A stretch of DNA of 5,102 nt, taken from the NCBI GenBank assembly GCA_050115915.1, contig JASFPP010000255.1, forward strand, positions 1 through 5,102, read 5' to 3'. Within the stretch, counting starts at the first letter, position 1; every line of letters starts with the position of its first letter. Position numbers and translations under genes: made by a program. Under the pieces are notes generated by a model. It saw only the letters and a program-made list of their open reading frames with translations, made no database searches and was not told the origin of the DNA. This stretch comes from WTAW01 sp050115915. GTDB taxonomy: Bacteria; Acidobacteriota; Aminicenantia; Aminicenantales; Aminicenantaceae. Shown piece by piece: positions 1 to 5,102 of the stretch.

Positions 1-44
1 TATTCGTTGCTACCGGCACGAAATGAATTTAAGAAAGGATTATC

Positions 45-59
45 TGTTCTTTTTGAACA
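45..59 (-). terminator. Small hairpin downstream of the kinase stop codon, weak terminator candidate
   Basis: TGTTC and GAACA pair perfectly around a five-base loop (all A on the minus strand), beginning seven bases after the kinase stop codon. The stem has only five pairs and the sequence beyond it on the minus strand is not a clean U-run. It may help to end the kinase transcript, but the evidence is thin. Confidence 0.22.
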
Positions 60-66
60 TGAGACT

Positions 67-2910
67 TTAAGGGCTTTCCTGTCGGACGAGGCGCTTAAGC
101 TCCTCAATCCAGTTGAGAACGACATTGATCTGCGTTGATTTCTCGCCCTGGCTCTCATCCGTGATCATGATAAACCGCGTCCCATCAGGAGAAATATCAT
201 AGTTCCGCCCCCAGGGATAACCTGGATAGTATTTTCCTTCGAACAGGAGCCGCGGTTGGCCAACGCGGAGATCTGGTTCAGTGATGAAGGAGACTGCCAT
301 CATTTTATTACCGCTGAAATCGCGGTAATACAGCACTTTTCCATCAGGGCTCCATACAGGCTCCATCCCTCCATCTGTCGAAATAGGAATAAGATCGCCT
401 GGACCGGGATAAGGCCGCACATAGACTTCATCCCGACCCGACTCATCGGTAATATAGGCAATCCAGCGTCCATCTGGGGAAAACATGGGTTGAGCCTCAT
501 TAAACCTTGAATTGAGAAAGGGCTCGGGTTTGCGATCTCCATCGATCTTCACGATAAAGATATCTATTCCTGTTTCAGGGTCCAATCCTTCTGTAATGGC
601 CAAAACTTTGCCGTCGGCCGACCAGGATTTGGGCTGCTGGTGGTTTTTACCCTCCGCAAAAAGTTCTGATGGACTGCTTCCATCCGCTGGCTTCCAGAGC
701 AAGGGAATCGCCGGATGTCCTGTTCGCGTGGAATTAAATACGATGTTTTTGCCGTTAGGTGTCCATATGGCCCAATACTCAGCCCCTCCTTCGTCTGTAA
801 GTCGCCTCGATGTCCCCCGCTCTAAACCATAGATCCACAGGTTAGACAGGTTTTCCATTCTTGTTATAACTAACTGCTTCCCATCAGGTGAAAGACGGGG
901 AGACTGATAAAATGCGACCAGGAAAGGCAAACGTTCAACATTGCCCTCAAGATCGACCCAAACGAGTCCATTGTCCCTGGGCTTAGCAAATCCCCGGACA
1001 AAAACAAGCGATCCGCTATCGGATAAGGCGAAGTTTGAAAGTCCCATGTTACCCCTCTGAATTCCCTCAAAGACAAGCTCAGGCGACCCGATCACTTCTA
1101 ACTTTTTGAGATCGAACGGAACCGCCATAAGATCTCCCTGCCATGTATAAACCAGAAATCCGGGCGGAAGATAACGGGCATGGCCGCCTTTTTCGATGAG
1201 AGTCTTATGTTCGCCTTTTTCTAAGGAGTATACAGCCACATTCATATCCTGAGGCTTGTTCCAGACCGTAAACAATAAATCCTTGCCTCCGGGCAAAATC
1301 TGCGGCCAGAAATAGGAATGCTCGAATGTTTCTTCATTGACCATTCTCAGGCCTGTAGCTAATAGCTCTGGATCACCCCCAGCAGAGGAGACACGGAAAA
1401 GGCTCGCTTTTTTCCAGTCTCCGAAGTAGATCGTGCCGTCCTCACTCCAGGTTCCCCCGAAGCCGGATTTGGCATCGCAGATAAGCTGGGGGGTGCCGCC
1501 CAGAAGCGAGACTTTCTTCAACTTGCCATCTGCATGAAAGGCCACCCAATTTCCATCTGGTGAAAAGAAAGGAGCTCGGGCACCTTCCGTACCGGACATC
1601 GGTTGGGCTTGGAAATCCTGGATCGGACGCAAGTAGAGTTGTGTTGTCTCATCTTTTTGAGCTACATAAACCAATTGGGTTCCATCAGGCGAGAGCATCA
1701 CCGAGGATCCGATTTCAAAATCCAGCGTTTCACCCGGGGGGAGGTTGATGGTAAACCGGCTGATAAATTGCTCTTGAGGCTCGGCTGTTCGCCAAGGACT
1801 CCAAAGCAAAACACAGGTTAGGATAAGAGCAAAACCAACCATGGCCCAGAACATATTGCGCCACTTTGGCGTCGGCCGAACTGCGGATTCTATCTCTTCA
1901 GGGGATCCGGTGAGAAAGTCTTGAATCTCGATCCGGGCATCGGCGATATCATGGAGACGGTTGTGGGGGTCTTTCTGCAGGCACCGCAGTAATAGATCCC
2001 GGATCTTACGAGGCGTTGTTTCAGGGATGGCTTTCCAGTTCGGCTCTCCTTTCAGTATGGCAGCAATGGTGTCGGAGATCGTGTCTCCTTTGAATGCCAG
2101 TTGTCCTGTGATCGCCTCGAAGATAACGCATCCGAATGACCAGATGTCTGTTCTCTTGTCCAGAGTTTTCCCCCGGGCTTGCTCAGGGCTCATATAGGCA
2201 GCCGTTCCTAGAATGACTCCCGTGCGGCTGCTGTCTACGGTAATAGTCGGGGATAATGAGGGATCAACACCAGGGGCATCTCCTGAAACCGCATTCTCAT
2301 ATGCCTTGGCCAATCCGAAATCCAAGATTTTGACCTTTCCATCGGGTGTGACCTTTACGTTGGCAGGCTTGAGATCACGGTGAATGATTCCTTTGTCATG
2401 AGCAGATTCCAAACCCTCGGCCATCTGTAGGCATATCTCCAGAGCCTCTTCAAGCGGCAATGGCCCTTTCTTTATTCTCTCTGCAAGAGTCTCTCCCCCT
2501 ACGAGTTCCATCACAAGAAACTGCAGATCTTCAGACTTCTCAAGACCATGAATCGTAGCGATGTTCGGATGGTTAAGGGATGCAAGTAGCCTCGCTTCTC
2601 TTTCAAACCGGGCCAGCATTCCTTTATCTAGGGCTAACACTTGAGGAAGCGCTTTAATAGCAACTTGACGTTTCAGATTAGTATCCTCGGCAAGGTAGAC
2701 TTCTCCCATGCCTCCTCTGCCGATCTCACCTATAATCTTGTATCTATCCGTTAACGACGTTCCCTCTTTAAATTGAGGCAAAGGAGTCTCCAGCGTTTTT
2801 GTAACATCAGGGAAATCCTTAGGAATAGCTAATTGTGTACCACAATCAGAACAAAAACTGGCACTGTCTGCATTATCAGAACTGCATTTTGGACATTTTA
2901 TCGACATCAT
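67..2910 (-). CDS. Membrane Ser/Thr protein kinase with N-terminal zinc ribbon and C-terminal PD40/TolB-like propellers
   Basis: This is a 947-residue PknB-type (Hanks) kinase. A zinc ribbon opens it (C6, C9, C20, C23), followed by a Thr/Pro-rich linker. The kinase domain spans about 57-333: glycine loop G64-G69, VAIK lysine K86, helix C glutamate E105, HRDLKPAN with D179 and N184, DFG at D197, and SPE at 241-243. All catalytic residues are present and the Arg before the catalytic Asp makes it an RD kinase. The activation segment (about 200-240) is long and rich in Ser/Thr, so autophosphorylation is plausible. One hydrophobic helix (353-370) follows, then about 570 residues with recurring SPDG-type turns every 40-50 residues, typical of PD40 blades. 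Expected topology is kinase inside and propellers outside, so a sensor role is inferred; ligand and targets are unknown. The gene begins with two consecutive ATGs, and Shine-Dalgarno spacing favours the second (first base 2907, 946 residues). The reading frame is intact. Confidence 0.95.
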   Translation of the reverse strand: MMSIKCPKCSSDNADSASFCSDCGTQLAIPKDFPDVTKTLETPLPQFKEGTSLTDRYKIIGEIGRGGMGEVYLAEDTNLKRQVAIKALPQVLALDKGMLARFEREARLLASLNHPNIATIHGLEKSEDLQFLVMELVGGETLAERIKKGPLPLEEALEICLQMAEGLESAHDKGIIHRDLKPANVKVTPDGKVKILDFGLAKAYENAVSGDAPGVDPSLSPTITVDSSRTGVILGTAAYMSPEQARGKTLDKRTDIWSFGCVIFEAITGQLAFKGDTISDTIAAILKGEPNWKAIPETTPRKIRDLLLRCLQKDPHNRLHDIADARIEIQDFLTGSPEEIESAVRPTPKWRNMFWAMVGFALILTCVLLWSPWRTAEPQEQFISRFTINLPPGETLDFEIGSSVMLSPDGTQLVYVAQKDETTQLYLRPIQDFQAQPMSGTEGARAPFFSPDGNWVAFHADGKLKKVSLLGGTPQLICDAKSGFGGTWSEDGTIYFGDWKKASLFRVSSAGGDPELLATGLRMVNEETFEHSYFWPQILPGGKDLLFTVWNKPQDMNVAVYSLEKGEHKTLIEKGGHARYLPPGFLVYTWQGDLMAVPFDLKKLEVIGSPELVFEGIQRGNMGLSNFALSDSGSLVFVRGFAKPRDNGLVWVDLEGNVERLPFLVAFYQSPRLSPDGKQLVITRMENLSNLWIYGLERGTSRRLTDEGGAEYWAIWTPNGKNIVFNSTRTGHPAIPLLWKPADGSSPSELFAEGKNHQQPKSWSADGKVLAITEGLDPETGIDIFIVKIDGDRKPEPFLNSRFNEAQPMFSPDGRWIAYITDESGRDEVYVRPYPGPGDLIPISTDGGMEPVWSPDGKVLYYRDFSGNKMMAVSFITEPDLRVGQPRLLFEGKYYPGYPWGRNYDISPDGTRFIMITDESQGEKSTQINVVLNWIEELKRLVRQESP

Positions 2911-2913
2911 TAT

Positions 2914-2917
2914 TCCT
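2914..2917 (-). promoter_or_regulatory. Ribosome binding site of the kinase gene, favouring the second ATG
   Basis: The minus strand reads AGGA in the context GTAGGAATA just before the tandem ATGs. The gap is 3 bases to the first ATG (2910-2908) and 6 bases to the second (2907-2905). A 3-base gap is unusually short, so initiation at the second Met is more likely. The protein changes by only one residue. Confidence 0.55.
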
Positions 2918-2932
2918 ACTTTTAATTGATAT

Positions 2933-2962
2933 AGGATATAAAATTTATAGGACTGGTGTCAA
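2933..2962 (-). promoter_or_regulatory. Candidate sigma-70-type promoter for the kinase gene
   Basis: On the minus strand a perfect TTGACA (2962-2957) is followed by an AT-rich spacer and two possible -10 boxes. TATATC (2940-2935) has a 16-base spacer and TATCCT (2938-2933) has an 18-base spacer; each matches four of six consensus positions. Transcription would start about 20 bases before the kinase ATG, leaving a short leader with the ribosome binding site. This suggests the kinase can be transcribed independently of the upstream amidohydrolase gene. The -35 box is strong and the -10 box imperfect, so this is a prediction. Confidence 0.42.
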
Positions 2963-2982
2963 TTGAAGCGAGGTGTCAAATG
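2955..2982. repeat. Short direct repeat (GGTGTCAANTG) spaced 17 bases apart, overlapping the candidate -35 box
   Basis: On the plus strand GGTGTCAATTG (2955-2965) recurs as GGTGTCAAATG (2972-2982), with ten of eleven bases identical. Read on the minus strand, each copy contains TTGACA. Only the copy nearer the kinase has a plausible -10 box at the right distance. The other copy may be a regulator half-site, a second weak promoter element, or chance. Confidence 0.35.
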
Positions 2983-3000
2983 GAATGAAATTAAGAGGAT

Positions 3001-3020
3001 GAAGAGCTTTTTAGCTATTC
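3001..3020 (-). terminator. Weak hairpin just downstream of the amidohydrolase stop codon
   Basis: On the minus strand GAATAGCT and AGCTCTTC pair as an eight-position stem with one mismatch around an AAAA loop, starting nine bases after the TGA at 3032-3030. No U-run follows, so it is not a canonical intrinsic terminator. It could be a leaky terminator, an RNA-stabilising 3' structure, or chance. Its position between two same-strand genes, the second with its own candidate promoter, is the main argument for a role. Confidence 0.22.
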
Positions 3021-3029
3021 TCTATGGTA

Positions 3030-4436
3030 TCAGAACTCTCTATCCAATTTCTCTTCGAGTTTGAAAAAGCGGAGGGCATTCTCACGGAAAATCTTGAGCG
3101 CAACATCGCAGGCGACATCCTCGGTCATCAATCCCCTATCCACTCTTGCAGCCAAAACCCGGGCAACGACATCTTTCCCGAATTCGAGAGAGCCCACTGA
3201 TTCCTCTATGAAACCACAATCCCCGCCCCAGAAAAATTTGTTGTAAGGCACACAGTCGAGCATTTCATCGAGGGCTCTAACCGCTGCTTCCCGCGAGATC
3301 TGCGGCAGCCACACAAGATCGAGATAAACATTCGGAAACATTTTCCCGAGGGCAGCAAACTCACCTGTCCAGGGATAACCTCCATGAAATATCACAAACC
3401 TTGCCTTCGGATATTTGAGGAAGAGATTGTTCAACAAGGTCGGCCGGCTGTTTTCGAGAGTATTGGCGTTGCCCGCAAGATATCCAGTATGAATCTGGAT
3501 GGGAAGATCGACCTCGATGGATTTGTTTATGATCCAATGGAACATAAAATCCTGGAGGGCCTTTTTCTCTGCCGTTGATAGCGTTTCAGGCGATCGCTCA
3601 AAAAGCTCATTCGCTTTTTCATAAGGAACATCTTGGAAATGGATGGCCCGCGAATAGGCAAGCGTATTTTTTAGGCTTACGGCTTTGTGTGCAAGAAATT
3701 TTGTCATCATATGGTCGGCAAAAGCAAGGTAGTCATCTATGTTTTTTATGGAAAAGCCTTCTTTTGTTGCCAGTTCGAATGGATCCTTGAGAACGGAATC
3801 CTTGTAAAAGTCCACCTCCGAGCGCGCCGAGATCATGGAGACAAGGGAGTTTATATTAAAGACGAGGGCAAAATAACGGGTGTCGATATCCACATTAAAA
3901 TTGTCCCAGTACTGGTCCAACAACATGATGTCGAATCCGGCCTTCTCGACAGCTTTTTTGTACCAGGCCTCACGATTATTATAATTTTCTGCGATTTCCT
4001 CAGAAAGAGTAGCAATCCTCTTTTTTGTGAAGTACGGTTCATTGAAGCCGTACAGAATCCGGATGCCGGTGAGAAAATGGTTGTAATAACTGGTGTTGCG
4101 GGAAAAATCGAGATAGGGGCCATACATACCCCACAACTCATCGAGGCTGCTCTGATTGAGGACATCCGGTTTGAATGCTGGAGCTCCCGCAGAAACAAGA
4201 TCTGCTCGAAGATAAGCGTTAGCAAGAATTGTATAAAAAGTGTATTTTTGCCCCGCATAATCAGCTGGCTCGTGCTGGTGCTCATGCGTGTTGATCACTC
4301 GGATTGTGTCGATGTAGGCCCTGAGTCTATCAAAAGTTGTTGTGCTATTCTCTTTACAATTGATTGCAGCGCCAAAGAAAATTGTGAATAGAATAATAAT
4401 ATAAACATATCTTATGTTTCCTTTTGGATAAAACAT
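3030..4436 (-). CDS. Exported metal-dependent amidohydrolase (Amidohydrolase_2 / uronate isomerase-like), probable lipoprotein
   Basis: This is a 468-residue protein of the amidohydrolase superfamily (TIM-barrel metalloenzymes acting on esters, amides, lactones, or as isomerases and decarboxylases). The barrel-opening motif THEH supplies the HxH metal ligands H51 and H53. H316 (QIHTGY), H351 (FHGGYPW) and D406 (WGGDCG) sit where the later strand ligands are expected, each after a short hydrophobic strand. The C-terminal layout and absence of an obvious dinuclear-site signature point to Amidohydrolase_2 and uronate isomerase-like branches rather than urease or dihydroorotase types. The N-terminus has a hydrophobic stretch (about 10-25) ending at C27, so export and perhaps lipid attachment are likely, although Asn at -1 is atypical. 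A long segment rich in aromatic and charged residues (about 60-245) separates the HxH motif from the next barrel motifs and may form the substrate lid. The start is supported by a strong AGGAGGT six bases upstream. Substrate is unknown. Confidence 0.8.
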   Translation of the reverse strand: MFYPKGNIRYVYIIILFTIFFGAAINCKENSTTTFDRLRAYIDTIRVINTHEHQHEPADYAGQKYTFYTILANAYLRADLVSAGAPAFKPDVLNQSSLDELWGMYGPYLDFSRNTSYYNHFLTGIRILYGFNEPYFTKKRIATLSEEIAENYNNREAWYKKAVEKAGFDIMLLDQYWDNFNVDIDTRYFALVFNINSLVSMISARSEVDFYKDSVLKDPFELATKEGFSIKNIDDYLAFADHMMTKFLAHKAVSLKNTLAYSRAIHFQDVPYEKANELFERSPETLSTAEKKALQDFMFHWIINKSIEVDLPIQIHTGYLAGNANTLENSRPTLLNNLFLKYPKARFVIFHGGYPWTGEFAALGKMFPNVYLDLVWLPQISREAAVRALDEMLDCVPYNKFFWGGDCGFIEESVGSLEFGKDVVARVLAARVDRGLMTEDVACDVALKIFRENALRFFKLEEKLDREF

Positions 4437-4442
4437 AACGCT

Positions 4443-4449
4443 ACCTCCT
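4443..4449 (-). promoter_or_regulatory. Strong ribosome binding site of the amidohydrolase gene
   Basis: The minus strand reads AGGAGGT, a complete match to the anti-Shine-Dalgarno core, with six bases before the ATG at 4436-4434. This fixes the start, and so the N-terminal export segment, with good confidence. Confidence 0.8.
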
Positions 4450-4516
4450 CTGAGTCTATTTGTGTAGCATCCCCATCCGTATAAACAAAGTAAATAACGA
4501 GAATTTCAGATTACAA

Positions 4517-4537
4517 TTTGCATGAAATACCTGCAAA
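4517..4537. repeat. Inverted repeat TTTGCA-N9-TGCAAA, possible operator
   Basis: TTTGCA (4517-4522) and TGCAAA (4532-4537) form a perfect six-base dyad with a nine-base spacer. The centre lies about 90 bases upstream of the amidohydrolase start. The half-sites are 15 bases apart centre to centre. In AT-rich sequence such a dyad can occur by chance. Confidence 0.25.
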
Positions 4538-4643
4538 ATTCAAATAGTTTATCTAAAGTGTTTCCAAAATCATGACTGATGCCTTTCCAGGTGTAACAAT
4601 TGGTGATTTCAAAGAGTCTCTGTCATTTATTGTTATCCTTTTC

Positions 4644-4672
4644 TTGATTATTTGTTCTATACTGTTAATCAA
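4644..4672. promoter_or_regulatory. Inverted repeat TTGATTA-N15-TAATCAA around a possible -10 box, candidate operator
   Basis: TTGATTA (4644-4650) and TAATCAA (4666-4672) are perfect seven-base inverted arms, with half-site centres 22 bases apart, close to two helical turns. The spacer contains TATACT (4658-4663). A dimeric regulator bound here would cover the presumed core promoter of the deacetylase gene, which suits repression. Function is inferred from layout only. Confidence 0.33.
4658..4663 (+). promoter_or_regulatory. Possible -10 box (TATACT) for the deacetylase gene
   Basis: TATACT matches five of six positions of the sigma-70 -10 consensus and lies 43 bases before the ATG. No good -35 box sits 16-18 bases upstream: TTGTTA at 4630-4635 leaves a 22-base spacer, which is too long. 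If it is real, the promoter would be weak or activator-dependent. Confidence 0.28.
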
Positions 4673-4692
4673 ATAAGTCTACTTCACATTGT

Positions 4693-4698
4693 GAGGAG
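4693..4698 (+). promoter_or_regulatory. Ribosome binding site of the deacetylase gene
   Basis: GAGGAG lies eight bases before the ATG at 4707, a normal spacing. It supports this start, which gives a complete signal peptide in front of the conserved domain. Confidence 0.72.
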
Positions 4699-4706
4699 AT
4701 AAATCG

Positions 4707-5102
4707 ATGAAGACATCAAAGATAATTTTAGCCTTATTATCTGTTTATCTAATCTTTTCAATGCTTGGCGCACAGACCGCTGCACCCGGATCACAGTTGC
4801 GCGTGATGATTATCGGAGCCCATCCCGATGATGCGGAAAAAGCGGGAGGGACTGCTGCTAAGTATACCGCTTTAGGATATGAAGTGCTTCTGGTCTCTAT
4901 GACTAATGGGGATGCCGGGCATTACAAAATGGGGGGCGGCATTTTAGCTCAAAGGCGAATGGAGGAGGCTCGGCGTGCGGGAGAAGTCATCGGCGCAAAA
5001 TATCTCGTGTTGGACAATCACGATGGCGAATTGATGCCCACCCTTGAGAACCGCAGAAAGGTCATCAGCTTGATTCGAAAATTCCGTCCGGATCTCATTT
5101 TT
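4707..5102 (+). CDS. Exported PIG-L/LmbE-family deacetylase, N-terminal part (runs off the window)
   Basis: The frame is open from ATG 4707 to the window edge, giving the first 132 residues. A signal peptide is clear: basic start (MKTSK), hydrophobic core about 6-20, and probable cleavage after A22 (LGA-QT). The mature part opens with strand RVMIIGAHPDD; H39 and D42 are the first two zinc ligands of the family and D41 is the usual catalytic base. It continues with the expected TNGDAG turn (66-71), a QRRMEEARRA helix (82-91), and a DNHDGEL segment (103-109). The family removes acetyl groups from N-acetylglucosamine-type substrates, including GlcNAc-PI and mycothiol or bacillithiol precursors. 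Export makes a thiol-cofactor role unlikely and favours a periplasmic or surface sugar substrate. The third zinc ligand, in the later HxxH-type motif, lies beyond the window. K45 replaces the hydrophobic residue often seen after HPDDAE. Confidence 0.9.
   Translation, partial: MKTSKIILALLSVYLIFSMLGAQTAAPGSQLRVMIIGAHPDDAEKAGGTAAKYTALGYEVLLVSMTNGDAGHYKMGGGILAQRRMEEARRAGEVIGAKYLVLDNHDGELMPTLENRRKVISLIRKFRPDLIF

Larger units (their letters stand above)
4437..4706. other. Divergent intergenic control region between the amidohydrolase and deacetylase genes
   Basis: This AT-rich stretch of 270 bases separates two divergently transcribed genes and must hold both of their promoters unless one is leaderless or distant. 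I see no protein-like reading frame and no RNA gene. Both ends carry clear ribosome binding sites. For the minus-strand gene I could not find a convincing -35/-10 pair. For the plus-strand gene there is a TATACT box but no good -35 partner. Three dyad-symmetric sequences lie inside (4517-4537, 4644-4672, 4684-4694); the middle one surrounds the TATACT box. Confidence 0.6.

Noticed and set aside
45..59. TGTTC-N5-GAACA as a LexA-type SOS operator.
   Set aside because: Its arm orientation and spacing do not match the known GAAC-N4-GTTC or direct-repeat LexA sites, and it lies downstream of a gene and not at a start.
512..832. A 106-codon plus-strand frame opposite the kinase propeller region.
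   Set aside because: It results from antisense reading of the SPDG-type repeats; no motif or start signal supports it.
182..1690. Recurring CCATCAGG/CCATCTGG-like words on the plus strand, at first sight a DNA repeat family.
   Set aside because: They are the reverse complement of codons for Pro-Asp-Gly in the propeller turns, so they reflect protein repeats and not a DNA element.
3851..4285. A 144-codon minus-strand frame inside the amidohydrolase gene in another phase.
   Set aside because: It lies wholly within the real gene and encodes low-complexity Ser/Thr/Ile-rich sequence with no domain.
3687..4391. A 234-codon plus-strand open frame opposite the amidohydrolase gene.
   Set aside because: It is antisense to a gene with clear catalytic motifs and a strong ribosome binding site, its predicted protein has no recognisable domain, and it lacks its own convincing ribosome binding site.
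4684..4694. TCACATTGTGA as a CRP site.
   Set aside because: CRP sites are TGTGA-N6-TCACA; here the arms are in the reverse order and nearly adjacent.
1..5102. Insertion sequence, integron, CRISPR array, tRNA or defence system.
   Set aside because: I see no transposase or integrase motifs, terminal repeats, regularly spaced repeats or tRNA-like folds, and the three genes account for nearly the whole window.

Overview
The window looks like ordinary chromosomal sequence from a Gram-negative bacterium of the Acidobacteriota/Candidatus Aminicenantota type. That guess rests on the architecture of the large protein (zinc ribbon, Ser/Thr kinase, one membrane helix, then a long PD40/TolB-like beta-propeller region ending in an NVVLNW-type tail). 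It also rests on the neighbouring exported amidohydrolase and exported PIG-L/LmbE deacetylase, both families I associate with these phyla. Base composition is moderate and the gaps between genes are visibly AT-rich. No marker gene is present, so the taxonomy is an inference.

Layout: bases 1-66 are a short unassigned end. A 2.8 kb kinase gene on the minus strand fills 67-2910. A 119-base gap (2911-3029) follows, with a plausible sigma-70 promoter for the kinase and a weak hairpin beyond the next gene's stop. A metal-dependent amidohydrolase gene, also on the minus strand, occupies 3030-4436. A 270-base divergent intergenic region (4437-4706) holds two good ribosome binding sites, a possible -10 box and several dyad-symmetric sequences. 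The window ends inside a plus-strand gene (4707 onward) for an exported LmbE-family deacetylase.

How the genes may work together: the amidohydrolase and the deacetylase both carry export signals and are transcribed divergently from a shared control region. This would fit extracytoplasmic processing of a carbohydrate, perhaps an acetylated amino sugar or a uronate-like compound, but the substrate cannot be read from the sequence. The kinase lies downstream of the amidohydrolase on the same strand. It probably has its own promoter, so co-function is possible but not shown. Its predicted topology puts the kinase in the cytoplasm and the propellers outside, which suggests a receptor kinase.

I found no mobile element, CRISPR array, RNA gene or clearly undescribed system. 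The points most worth a second look are the 12-blade (two six-blade) reading of the kinase sensor region, the dyad around the candidate -10 box of the deacetylase gene, and the non-standard lipobox of the amidohydrolase.
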